Shown here piece by piece: positions 1 to 9,009 of a DNA stretch of 64,000 nucleotides (its first letter is position 1; each line of letters opens with the position of its first letter). The position numbers and the translations under genes were made by a program. Where the stretch lies: contig NW_004191916.1 of NCBI RefSeq assembly GCF_000330505.1, positions 29,660-93,659 of the forward strand, read 5' to 3'. A model generated the notes under the pieces. That model made no database searches and was not told the origin of the DNA. It worked only from the letters and a program-made list of their open reading frames with translations. This DNA is from Entamoeba invadens IP1. Taxonomy: Eukaryota; Evosea; Mastigamoebida; Endamoebidae.

Positions 1-282
1 GCACTTGAACACGTCGATAGAATAGCACTCATCAAGTGCGACGAGAACATCCCGAAATCAAACGGAGCTCAGGGAAACGGGGAAGAGGCGGATCTTGCCG
101 CAGAGAGGGCTAAAGAAGGCAAACAAGCCTCCGAACAAGCCGAAAAACTCATCAAACCACTTCGTAAAAAACAACATGAAATTTTGATGGTTTTGCCTTT
201 AAGAGAAAGAGTTCGACTGGCTAGGAGGTTTGATTTACGTCATCGATTCGACTTTGCCATCCAACAGGAACTCGCGCTATAA
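1..282 (+). CDS. C-terminal part of unknown Entamoeba-type protein (paralogue of next gene)
   Basis: The reading frame is open from base 1 to a TAA at 280-282, giving 93 residues of a protein whose start lies outside the window. It is hydrophilic and rich in Glu, Lys and Gln. Its last 40 residues hold the pattern VLPLRERVRLARRFDLRHRF, which recurs with substitutions at the C terminus of the gene at 567-1061 (VLPKREQYRLIRKMDLRHRF). The two are therefore tandem paralogues. I do not recognise the family; the conserved basic tail could be a binding motif, but that is a guess. Codon use and GC content fit the other genes of the block. Confidence 0.7.
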   Translation, partial: ALEHVDRIALIKCDENIPKSNGAQGNGEEADLAAERAKEGKQASEQAEKLIKPLRKKQHEILMVLPLRERVRLARRFDLRHRFDFAIQQELAL

Positions 283-541
283 ATCTTTTTTTGTTATTCA
301 AAATGTTATTCGACTTGATTTTTGTTTTTTGAAGATTTGTAGTTTTTTGGGATTTTTTTTAAAAAGGTTTCAAAAAGTTTTAAAACGTTTTAAACTTTTT
401 TAAAAAATTTTGAAAAAAGATGATTTTAAAAGAATATAGTAAAATAACTATTAAAGTATAGATTTGGTATTTGAAAAAGAAATTGAACACTTTCGAGCGC
501 CACTTGCGAGCAAAGTGAAAATCAAAGAAACTTAAAAAGAC

Positions 542-547
542 GAACTT
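542..547 (+). promoter_or_regulatory. GAAC-type core promoter element
   Basis: GAACTT lies 20-25 bases upstream of the ATG at 567. Entamoeba core promoters combine a TATA-like box, a GAAC box and an initiator, and untranslated leaders are very short. Similar boxes precede several other starts in this window. Confidence 0.45.
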
Positions 548-566
548 CAAAAGTATTATATTACTA

Positions 567-1061
567 ATGTTGTTGTATGTTGCGCTATTTTTACTGGTGA
601 GTGGGCACATCAGTGACGCGGACATGGACATTGATATGGAATTGGACGATTTTGAATTTGAATTATTCCAAGAACAGGCCGCTGGTGGAGCACCTGCCGA
701 AGAGAAGTCGACGGGAATGGGTGAGACGGGTGTCACCCGTGTGGAGAACACCGTCCAGACAATAGAAACTAAATTGACTGAGCTCGACGAATTAGAGCGA
801 AAGATATTAATTGCGATTGACAATGACATGAACAATGATAAAGCTAAAATGAGTTCAAATAAAGTCGACGCAGCTAAGAGTTCTCAAAAGATCTCAGAGG
901 AGAAAGAACAACTCAACAAACTTAAAGACATCCGTCCACGCTTGAAACAAAAAATGAGGGAAGTGATTAAAGTGTTGCCAAAAAGAGAGCAATACAGACT
1001 CATCAGAAAAATGGACTTAAGACATAGATTCTCTCTTGGAACAGAAATGGACACATCTTAA
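567..1061 (+). CDS. Unknown 164-aa protein, tandem paralogue of the upstream gene
   Basis: An uninterrupted 164-codon frame starts at the first ATG after a GAACTT box. The first 16 residues are hydrophobic (LLYVALFLLVSG) and could be a signal peptide. A second in-frame ATG at 624 would remove them and start at MDIDMELDDFEFE, so the start and the secretion prediction are uncertain. An acidic stretch follows, then a probable coiled coil (about residues 65-130, Glu/Lys-rich) and the basic tail VLPKREQYRLIRKMDLRHRF shared with the gene ending at 282. Function is unknown. The spacing of under 300 bases and the shared tail indicate tandem duplication. Confidence 0.65.
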   Translation: MLLYVALFLLVSGHISDADMDIDMELDDFEFELFQEQAAGGAPAEEKSTGMGETGVTRVENTVQTIETKLTELDELERKILIAIDNDMNNDKAKMSSNKVDAAKSSQKISEEKEQLNKLKDIRPRLKQKMREVIKVLPKREQYRLIRKMDLRHRFSLGTEMDTS

Positions 1062-1348
1062 TTGAATATCGGTTTATATATTAGTTACTATAAAGTTATA
1101 AATAAGATATAATAGAGTTAAAATTAAATATATTAAATTAGATATAATAATTTAAATTAGATATAATAATTTAAATTAGTTATAATATATTAAATTAAAT
1201 ATAATTTATTTAAAATACTATAGTTTAATATTACTAATATATATTATATTGGATATATTATAATGAATAGTTGTAGGTTATAATAAAAATACTATAAATA
1301 CCATTTGAATACAAAAACAAAAGGGAAAACTCTGAAACAAGACGAACT
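1062..1348. other. AT-rich intergenic spacer with short direct repeats
   Basis: This spacer is almost pure A/T. It contains several imperfect direct copies of a motif like ATTAGATATAATAATTTAAA around 1135-1215. No coding sequence is seen. It presumably holds the 3' end of the preceding gene and the promoter of the next. Confidence 0.5.
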
Positions 1349-2065
1349 ATGGCAATTGACTGGGACAAAGATGCACACATTCTATTGCCATCTCTTCCCC
1401 CACCAAAAGATAATGAAAAATTGGTACCCCCGTTTATAGGAAGTACACCAGCAAAAGGAACTGATCAAAGTCGGAGTCCACATACAACACACACAAGTGA
1501 CTCATTTGAAGGGAAAACAGAACAAAAGAAAACGGGGAGGTACGTCAAAGCGAATAAAAAGAAGAGTAACGCCCTCCCACCAATTGAAGACAAAAAGCCG
1601 AGAAAGAGAAGTAATAAGATCTACACAAAAGACCAAAAGGAACAACTTCGAGACTTGTTCATGGAACATGGGGATGCGTGGAAGATGGGGAGGTACTCGA
1701 ACGAGACTGGAATCAAAGAAGACTACTGTCGAAGACTTGTCGGGTCGATCAAAAAGGGTGCCGACATCACGAACAAAAAGAAGCGAGGACCCCCGCCAAA
1801 GCACTCCTTGGAGTTGTTAAAAGAAATTGTGGACGTCGTGAAAGTGAAAGGGAAGAGCACGAGAGAAGCGTCGAAGCAACTGAAAGTGTCCCCGTCGTCG
1901 ATATGTCGTTATATGAAGAGCTTAGAAGCACAAGAGATGATAGAAGAAACACAACACAAGCAAGAGAAGAAGGAGGGGGGTGTGCAAGAGAGTGTTCTGC
2001 ATATCGACCACTCCATCGGTTCAATCAAGAAAGAGAGGATTGAGCCTTCTTCAAGCAAAGAGTGA
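1349..2065 (+). CDS. Helix-turn-helix DNA-binding protein (238 aa), transposase-like DNA-binding region
   Basis: A full-length frame starts at ATG 1349. Residues 1-85 are low complexity with Pro/Ser and basic patches (KANKKKSNALPP). Residues about 92-135 (YTKDQKEQLRDLFMEHGDAW and onward) look like a homeodomain-like or Psq-type helical domain. Residues about 155-195 contain a classical helix-turn-helix (KSTREASKQLKVSPSSICRY), introduced by a basic linker (KKKRGPPPKHS) that resembles the linker between the two HTH units of Tc1/mariner or pogo transposases. No DDE catalytic domain follows and the frame is intact, so it reads as a stand-alone regulator or a domesticated transposase DNA-binding region. 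The exact family is not assigned. Confidence 0.65.
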   Translation: MAIDWDKDAHILLPSLPPPKDNEKLVPPFIGSTPAKGTDQSRSPHTTHTSDSFEGKTEQKKTGRYVKANKKKSNALPPIEDKKPRKRSNKIYTKDQKEQLRDLFMEHGDAWKMGRYSNETGIKEDYCRRLVGSIKKGADITNKKKRGPPPKHSLELLKEIVDVVKVKGKSTREASKQLKVSPSSICRYMKSLEAQEMIEETQHKQEKKEGGVQESVLHIDHSIGSIKKERIEPSSSKE

Positions 2066-2169
2066 TGGTCTGCCCTTTCGAATATATTTGTATTAAAGAT
2101 GTTAACCTTCTTTTAATTAATGTTTTCTTGTTTCCGTCTTCTCTTCCTCTTTTTTAAAGAGCACTCAAT

Positions 2170-2619
2170 TCAGTCATTTCTTCTCTTCTCTAAAAAGTCG
2201 ATTGTGTCGTCTTTTCTTTTCATTTTACCTTCCTCTACGTCGTCGGGTGATCCCTTCTCTATACCTTTAGAGGGCAAAAGTCGCATATAACTCTCTTCCA
2301 TTGGTATCTCAGAAATTTCGTCCTTCTCGTTATGACTCTCATTAGTGTTTAATAGTGGAGTTGTTGGTGTGGAAGGCTTATCTAATGCAACAGTTGTTAA
2401 ATGTTGATCTTCTTCTGGTTTTGTAGTGTCGATGTCCTCTTCGAGTTTGAAGTCATCGAGTTGTTCGAAGTAACTCTTCTGTTGGTCAAGAGTCTTTTTG
2501 TCGTTCAGTTCTTCAGTGGTTTTGTTCTTCTCTTCTTGTAAACGTTTCTCCTCCTCACGCTTCTCTTTTTCTTCTTTACTCTTTTTCGAGCTCCTCGATT
2601 GACGACGAGATTTTGGCAT
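2170..2619 (-). CDS. Small highly charged unknown protein (149 aa)
   Basis: The frame reads from ATG 2619 to TGA 2170; upstream codons in frame lack an ATG. The first 60 residues are very basic or mixed-charge (MPKSRRQSRSSKKSKEEKEK) and probably form a single alpha helix or coiled coil. The rest is acidic, Ser/Thr/Pro-rich and probably disordered. No domain is recognised. It converges on the HTH gene, with about 100 bases between the stops. Its real status rests on an open frame and coding-like composition, so confidence is moderate. Confidence 0.5.
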   Translation of the reverse strand: MPKSRRQSRSSKKSKEEKEKREEEKRLQEEKNKTTEELNDKKTLDQQKSYFEQLDDFKLEEDIDTTKPEEDQHLTTVALDKPSTPTTPLLNTNESHNEKDEISEIPMEESYMRLLPSKGIEKGSPDDVEEGKMKRKDDTIDFLEKRRND

Positions 2620-3027
2620 TGAAAAATACCTCTTCACTTTCAAGTTTTCTCTTTTCTCCGTTTTGCAGTTATTCTTCTCTCTTTTTAGTTCCTCTTTCTC
2701 TTCCTTTTCAATACTATTTGTTATAATACAGTTTATTATATATTATAATTTATTTTTTATACGAATACTTTGATGGACATTTTTTGAGAGAAAAATATCA
2801 AAACATCTGTGAGTCGGAAATGAATTCAGTCTCTTCTTTTCTCTTTTATTCAAAACTAATAAAGCAATCAATGGACTTGGAAAAATACATAACCGAGCCA
2901 ACACTTTTAAACGCAATTGGACTGTTTGTTACGATTATTTGATAGTAAACTCCATTTACTATAATAATAAATTCAATAGTTAATTTAATTAAAAAAATTG
3001 ACAAGTAGACAAACAACTCTTCAACAC
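2620..3027. other. Divergent promoter region
   Basis: AT-rich spacer between the starts of the charged protein (minus) and the SIN1-like gene (plus). A GAAC match is present on the minus strand near 2690 (GGAACTAAAAAG). No conserved coding frame is seen. Confidence 0.4.
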
Positions 3028-4885
3028 ATGTGGCAAGCCACTCCGGCCTGTAAAGTGCTTTCTTATCCGTTCAAAAATTTTGACGCCGTGTTCTCTACAA
3101 CATCTTCTTCACAAGTGAACGACTCGGAGATAGTGTCTGACTCGTTATCACTGAAAGCAGTGGTGACCCCCTCCACTCTTTTTGAAGTGAAAAAGATCCC
3201 AAGAGTCTTAAAAGGGCGTTCTACAATCCAAATCAACTCGTATCAAGTGCACTTTTTGGAGAAAGACCCTCCACTGAATTACTCTTTAGTGACTTCGCCA
3301 ACAATCACGGTGTCACAATTCATCGTGCAAATGGTCACAAAGATCAACAAAGAGACTTCCTTAAATTTGAATGTGAATCCGGAGACATATCAAATTCTGG
3401 TTTCAGACGATTTGGGTGTTCCCGATGAAGATCTCCCACCGCTCGAGTTTTCGTCGAAAATAGGAGAGATCGGAACAACCCATTTTGCTGTAAAGGATAA
3501 CCACGAGTACTTAAAATCACTCAAGAAGACGCCGAGAAGACTTTCATTACTCAAAGACACGTACAAAGTATTTTTCAATGTGAGGGGGGCGGAGAAGATG
3601 TCTGTAGCTTTTCAGTGCGATGGGTCGACAACAGTGAACCAATTCATATCCATCATAACAGCAGAGCGAAATCGACGACTTCATTTAACTGGTGACAGGA
3701 GTCTTAGTTCGAATCCCGAGGATTATCAATTCAGAGTGAGTGACTCGATGGGTGGGATAGACTCAGATATACCAATACCGAGTGGGAGTGTCAGAGTTTC
3801 AGGGTTGGGGAAGTCATTTGTGTTGACTGGGATGGGGCGATTGTCACCGGAGAAAGTCCTCCACCCCATTCCGCTCTTAAAAGTCCGCATGACAAACGGG
3901 AACGTCAGCGAGATGAACTCTCCAAATTTGGAGAAGTCCAGGGACAGGTCCCCCGAGAAGGCCGACTTTTTGAATCCAAAGCGAAAGAGTTTGACGCATT
4001 TCAAGACCCATTTTTCAAGGGAAAATACCCCCCGCGAAGACAAAGAGCGGAAACACGTGAAGGGGACAAATGTGTGGATGAACAAAGAACGAATGAATTT
4101 TGATATCTCCGGAGAGAAGGACTTGTCTGAGTTGATTAGTCTTGCCTTTGTGTGCTTTAAAAAGAAGAATGAGACAATGAAAAATGCCGAGATGACCAAT
4201 TATGTCGTGTTAGTCGGGAATGCGGACGGAACACCCAATTTGAATTTCCCAACCCTCCCAATTAAAGGCTGTTTGAAAGAGCTTGAGTTCCAAGACTACT
4301 TAATTGTCTCTAAAACGGACTGTTTGTTCTTATGTTTCAACAATAGTTCAATTTATAGTAAATAGTATTATAATTGTATTATACATATCTCCTATTATAT
4401 AATTCCTATTAAATAATATAAATATTATTATATATTTATATTATTTATTTAATCTATAGAATAGTATTAAACAGGAAACTTACTATTAGTTGAAGCTATT
4501 CAGAAGAAGGAGAAAGTGTGTAGTCGGGAGGTCTTAAAAAGGAATGTTGAAACGTTGCGGATGTTCAGTTTGATACAAATTGGAACGAAAGTGAAGAGAA
4601 AGGCGATGATAGTGACGAAAGAGAAAACGACCATTTCGGAGGATTTGAGGAAGAAGCGCAAGACATTTTCTTCGAGGAAAATTGTCAATTTCAAGACGAG
4701 CGCAATAGTGTTTTTGAAGATCAATGATATTGTCTTTGCGATTCGAGATGGGAAGGATGAGTTACAATTTTGTTCTGCGTGTGTCAGTTTGTTTTTCATA
4801 TTTTCTCTGATTTTTCAACAAGTGAAGATGTGAGTAACACCCAGATGAGATAGCAGAAACGATTGAATATGCCAAGAGTATGTAA
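3028..4885 (+). CDS. SIN1-like protein with three CRIM/ubiquitin-like repeats and a C-terminal PH-like domain (3 exons, about 540 aa)
   Basis: Proposed exons are 3028-4321, 4490-4786 and 4854-4885. Intron 1 starts GTTTGT and ends TATTAG; intron 2 starts GTTTGTTTT and ends GATAG; both keep the frame. Unspliced, exon 1 would run to a stop at 4365. Residues about 63-153 contain NPETYQILVSDDLGVPDEDL followed by PPLEF, the signature of the CRIM domain of SIN1/MAPKAP1 (Tyr, acidic DG-P-DED-P-L). A second copy (about 178-264, NPEDYQFRVSDSMGGIDSDI) and a weaker third (about 354-424, NYVVLVGNADGTPNLNFPTL) follow. Exons 2-3 encode a PH-like fold with basic beta strands (KVKRKAMIVTKEKTTIS) and a final helix (TETIEYAKSM). 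SIN1 is the TORC2 subunit that binds substrate kinases and membranes. The first in-frame ATG is used because the upstream codons begin with TTG. Confidence 0.68.
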
Positions 4886-5205
4886 GGCAATCAATCAACA
4901 ACACAATTACTCTTGTCATGCAATTGATGACTCCATAGTGTAAGATGGTATTGTTCTTACACTCTTTTGGAATGCTTTTTGTTGACTTAGAACACATCAA
5001 CTTAACACTTATCTGTAGCCAATGTAGTTATAGAATCAATTTATAATTAAATATTGTATTAGTGAATTCTATTCTCGTTATTATAAGATTACTATTTCTA
5101 ATCTATTTATATAATTATAACTACTCAATAGTATAACTATAGTCCATTTAACCATTTCAAAACTATTAATAAAGAGTTTGGAGTGATCGAATGAATAAAA
5201 AGAAA
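4886..5205. other. Convergent intergenic region with small hairpin
   Basis: This region separates the stops of two convergent genes. An inverted repeat (AGTGTAAG at 4937 and CTTACACT at 4956) could form an 8-bp stem with an 11-base loop. No coding frame of interest. Confidence 0.4.
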
Positions 5206-8200
5206 TCATTTAGTGCCCATGGACTGGATGACCATATTAAGTCTTCTCTTCATGACCGTGAGTTCATCTTTATACCCAGTCAGTTTGTCGGTAGCCTCTT
5301 TTTTGATTGTTAACAGTCGCTTGCCAGAAGAGTCCTTTCTCAATTTTTCGTTTTCAGCCGCCAAAATCTTGATTCGACTCTGTAACCCAGCGACACGTTC
5401 CTCGACATCTTTCTTAAAGTCGTCAATTTCAACTTGACTGACTCCTTCACATTGAGCCGCTTGCATCATCTTGATGACTTCGGCGCCTTCAATTCTCGCC
5501 TTTTTCTCTTCTGCGACACGCTTCTCGAGTTCTTCGACTCGGATTTTGAGTGTAGTGATGACCTCGTCTTCCTCCAGTGCTGGTGGGACCTTATCCTTTT
5601 CAGACTCTTTCACTTCGACTTGTTTCTTTCTTTGCAGTTCTGCAATTTGGTTCTGTTGTTGTTGAATTGTTTGTTGGAGTGACGCGACAAGTGTGATGTC
5701 CTTCTCGTGTTGTTGTCTAATTTCGTCGACTTCCTTTTTGTCGTCGTCAATGGTTCGCTGCAAAAAGTCTCTCTCCCGCTTTGTCTTGTCCAACTCAAGT
5801 TTGGTCATCTCAAGCTCTTCGGCCATCTTCTCCTTCTCTTCGTCGATATAGTCTTCTTCATATGTTTCATTAATAGTCTGCATCCCTGCTTCTTGGTTCT
5901 GGTGTGGTTCTATTGGACACCATTTCAAGACGTTAATCGAGTCTTTGCGTTGTGTTAGATTCTCTTCTTCCTCTTGTGATGCTTCAGAAATTTTATCTTC
6001 GGACTTTTCCTCCGCTTTCTCTTCTATTTTAACTATTGGTTCAGTACTTTGTGGGGAACTCAGTTGTTCGACAACCATTGGTTCTTCAATTTCATGATGT
6101 TCTTCGACCTTTTGTGGCTCTTCTTGCTGTGTTGAAACTTCTGGTTTAACTTCAACTTGTTCCACTTCTTCAAGTGGTTGTTCTGCATTTGGTTGAATCA
6201 CCTCTTCTTGTTTTTGTTCTTCGATGTGTTCTTCAACGGGGAGTTCTTCTTGTAGTTCTTCTTTTTTGACTTCTTCCTCTTTTTGTATTTCTTTGTGGAC
6301 TTCGTTTTGTGGTTCATCGTGTAGAACTTCTTCAACAACTTCTTCTGTTTTCTTTTGTTCTTGTTCAATTTGTTGTGTTTGTTCGAGTGCAACTGTCTGT
6401 TGTTCTTCTTTAATTTCTTCTTTTTGTTCTTCTTGAGTCTCAATTTTCACTTCTTCCTGTAAAGCAGCGACTTCCTCTTCTTTTTCTTCTTGAAGTGTCT
6501 CTTCAATGAGTTGTTCACCTTTTTGTTGAACAACAGATGACTCTTCAGCTTTCACTTCCTCCACAACTTCTTTTTTAATTTCTTCTTTTGGTTCCTCTTG
6601 AGTTTTCACTTCCTCTTGAGCAATAACACCGACTTCCCCATGCTTTTCTTCTTGAGGTGTCTCTTCAATATGTTGTTCAACTTTTTGTATATCTTGTGGT
6701 GTTGGCTTTACTTCCTCTTTCATTTCTTCTTGAATTTTGTCTTCGCCAGAAGAGATAGTTGGTGTAACCACTTTCTCTTCTTGTTGCATTTGAGTTTGTT
6801 GTTTCGACACTTCGTCTTCTTTACTTTTCTCCTCAACAGCTTTAACTGCTTTAGCCGCCGCACTTTTGAACGATTTCTTCGGCGTCATTGACTCCCTCAA
6901 AATGACTTGTTTCTTCTCTTCATAGACTTCTTTAGTGATTTCGACCTCGGGCTTTCCTTTTCTCTTTCGTTGTGTGAAGAATCCCTTTTTCTGGACTCTT
7001 TCCTCTTTTTTGAAGAAATTTTTCTGTTCCACTGGCGCCTGTGTATTTCCGTTCTTCCTCGCAAGGGTTTGTGTTTTAATATGTGCGATGCCCTCGGTGT
7101 ATTCCTTTCTATATGGTTTCACAAACTTTTGGATCTTCACAAAACTACGGGGGACAAAGCCTTCGACCCCCGACCGCTTTCCAATGATCCAATTTTCATC
7201 GACTATTTTCATCACAATCCACGCTTGATTGGCTATAATAGTCATTTCATTCTGATTTCTCGCTTGAAACGTTCTTTCGACTATCAAATAGTCTTGGCCA
7301 TCTTTAATGGTCATTAAATTGGAAGTGGGAACTAACCCCGTTTGTTCGCCTTTAAAACATTTCGACATCCCATTCGCTTCATTCGACAAGACTACAAGAA
7401 GTTCACTCTGTCGAACAGCTAAAAGTCCTAAGGACCCTCCACAGAAGTCGTCCAACGTGACAGCAGTCTCTTGTTTAATCTTTTTGTCGGACTCGGTCAA
7501 CAAAGACAAGAAGTTCGACGGGAAGACGTACTTCTCTTCATTCACATACACAAGAGCCCAACTCCCCACAAATCTTTCGACATAGAAAATGTCTCCAACC
7601 TCAGCAGTTAATTCGTGCGGATTTTTTCCAACATAGTCAAACAAAACAATTCCTTCACTTTTGACCTCTTTGTTAATTCCTCCTATGACTTGACAATACT
7701 CTCCAGGGAAGTACCCAAATGAATTCCCTTTACGCCCATACCACCACTGATTCTCACAAGAAATGACTTCGACTTCATCTCCAGGGACTAATGATAATTC
7801 TTTAGTACTTTTTGGTTGGTATATGTACTTCACTGATACTAAACACGGCAAGTTCTGTGGTTTTTGTGGTTGAGTTGTTGACGCTTCCGATGATGGGTCT
7901 TCTTTAACTGTCGATGTGAAATTTTGTGGGATGTATCCTGTCTCATACCCACGTAGGCAATATAACCACCCAATACGAACACTCTTTTCTATCACAGTTA
8001 ACACTTCGCCAGCTTTGGCTTTCATACACGTGGAATCTCCAGTTAAGAAATCATAGTTCATAACTACTTTTTCTATTATGGGAACATCTACTGTAGATAC
8101 ATGAAACAACCCACTTTGGTCTTGAATTTGTCCCTTCCAAATACCATTGGACATGCGATCTATCACTTTTATACTGTCACCTTCCATGTATGATAATTTC

Positions 8201-8253
8201 AGGGGCGACTTCGACTGTACACTGCATTTCGCTTTAACTATTAACATCGTCAT
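5206..8253 (-). CDS. Multi-SH3 scaffold protein with long Glu/Gln-rich region and C-terminal coiled coil (1015 aa)
   Basis: A single frame runs from ATG 8253, with GAACTC 16-21 bases upstream. The N-terminal 380 residues form six SH3-like units, at roughly 1-60, 62-118, 133-190, 200-252, 264-318 and 323-378. Visible hallmarks are ALYDY-like starts (VMNYDFLTGD, VLFDYVGKNPHELTAEVGD), the central Trp (NQWWYGRKGNSFGYFP, NWIIGKRSGVEGFVP) and P-NF/P-SF ends. Unit 5 is divergent. A basic linker (about 380-470) and a repetitive Glu/Gln/Val-rich stretch (about 475-790) follow, then a heptad-rich coiled coil (about 810-1000). SH3 domains bind proline-rich partners, so this is probably a cytoplasmic adaptor for actin or endocytic proteins. 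No catalytic domain is seen and I know of no specific orthologue. Confidence 0.85.
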   Translation of the reverse strand: MTMLIVKAKCSVQSKSPLKLSYMEGDSIKVIDRMSNGIWKGQIQDQSGLFHVSTVDVPIIEKVVMNYDFLTGDSTCMKAKAGEVLTVIEKSVRIGWLYCLRGYETGYIPQNFTSTVKEDPSSEASTTQPQKPQNLPCLVSVKYIYQPKSTKELSLVPGDEVEVISCENQWWYGRKGNSFGYFPGEYCQVIGGINKEVKSEGIVLFDYVGKNPHELTAEVGDIFYVERFVGSWALVYVNEEKYVFPSNFLSLLTESDKKIKQETAVTLDDFCGGSLGLLAVRQSELLVVLSNEANGMSKCFKGEQTGLVPTSNLMTIKDGQDYLIVERTFQARNQNEMTIIANQAWIVMKIVDENWIIGKRSGVEGFVPRSFVKIQKFVKPYRKEYTEGIAHIKTQTLARKNGNTQAPVEQKNFFKKEERVQKKGFFTQRKRKGKPEVEITKEVYEEKKQVILRESMTPKKSFKSAAAKAVKAVEEKSKEDEVSKQQTQMQQEEKVVTPTISSGEDKIQEEMKEEVKPTPQDIQKVEQHIEETPQEEKHGEVGVIAQEEVKTQEEPKEEIKKEVVEEVKAEESSVVQQKGEQLIEETLQEEKEEEVAALQEEVKIETQEEQKEEIKEEQQTVALEQTQQIEQEQKKTEEVVEEVLHDEPQNEVHKEIQKEEEVKKEELQEELPVEEHIEEQKQEEVIQPNAEQPLEEVEQVEVKPEVSTQQEEPQKVEEHHEIEEPMVVEQLSSPQSTEPIVKIEEKAEEKSEDKISEASQEEEENLTQRKDSINVLKWCPIEPHQNQEAGMQTINETYEEDYIDEEKEKMAEELEMTKLELDKTKRERDFLQRTIDDDKKEVDEIRQQHEKDITLVASLQQTIQQQQNQIAELQRKKQVEVKESEKDKVPPALEEDEVITTLKIRVEELEKRVAEEKKARIEGAEVIKMMQAAQCEGVSQVEIDDFKKDVEERVAGLQSRIKILAAENEKLRKDSSGKRLLTIKKEATDKLTGYKDELTVMKRRLNMVIQSMGTK

Positions 8254-9009
8254 CTTTTGTTATATTTTGAGTTCGCTTTCTTTTTCCAGTTATTTAAATC
8301 TTCTTCTATTTTTTGGATATGTTCATTTTTTTGGTGTTTTTTATTAGTAAAGAATAATTTTTTTTATTATACAGTATGGTTTCTTTTTAACTGAAAACAG
8401 AGTCCTTCCATTGCAATGTACTATTTTTTTATAGTATATTATTAAGTTATTTATTACAAAATAATAATTAAATGGGGATGATATGAACTATAAATAATTC
8501 ATATCAGAATAATCCCGAAATATTTCGAAAGAACGCCAAAAAATAATGACTGGTTTTCTGTTATGATTCCAAAAAATAAACTACAAAATTTAATAAAAAA
8601 TACAATTAATGTACTATACGAAGAAAAATGGGGCTCAACTTAACTTGATCGTAAAAAAGCGAAATCAACTCTTTACCAAATTTTGGAAACAAAAATGCAA
8701 TACATTAAAAAAAACTATCATATAGTTAATAATAGTTAATAATAATTAATGTATAGCTTCAAATAAAATTTGTTTTACATATTATTAACAACAAAAAAAA
8801 CAAATATCCAACAACCTGATATGTTTTTTTGGAAAAAAGCAACAGTTAATTGAAATATTTTAATAAATTTGTTAATTTTAATAATCTTAATTAATTAACC
8901 AAAAAAATTAAAAATACTAATAATTAATTAATATTAATTAATGTTACTATACTTTATAGTTCAACACTGAAATGAATAGAACACTAATTTGGCCATTCAA
9001 AACTCGCAA
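8254..9009. other. AT-rich intergenic region, no gene seen
   Basis: Very AT-rich DNA between the 5' end of the SH3 gene and the 3' end of the RTF1 gene. GAACTC at 8269-8274 (read on the minus strand) is the likely GAAC box of the SH3 gene. No reading frame is supported. Confidence 0.5.

Noticed and set aside
3705..3725. TTCGAATCCCG, like a tRNA T-loop
   Set aside because: It lies within a well-supported coding exon and no tRNA cloverleaf can be formed around it.
4500..4799. 99-codon minus-strand frame
   Set aside because: It is the antisense shadow of exon 2 of the SIN1-like gene, whose plus-strand frame joins exon 1 through a canonical intron.
8366..8380. TACAGTATGG as a possible pogo-type TIR in the SH3/RTF1 spacer
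   Set aside because: I found no matching inverse copy at a plausible distance.
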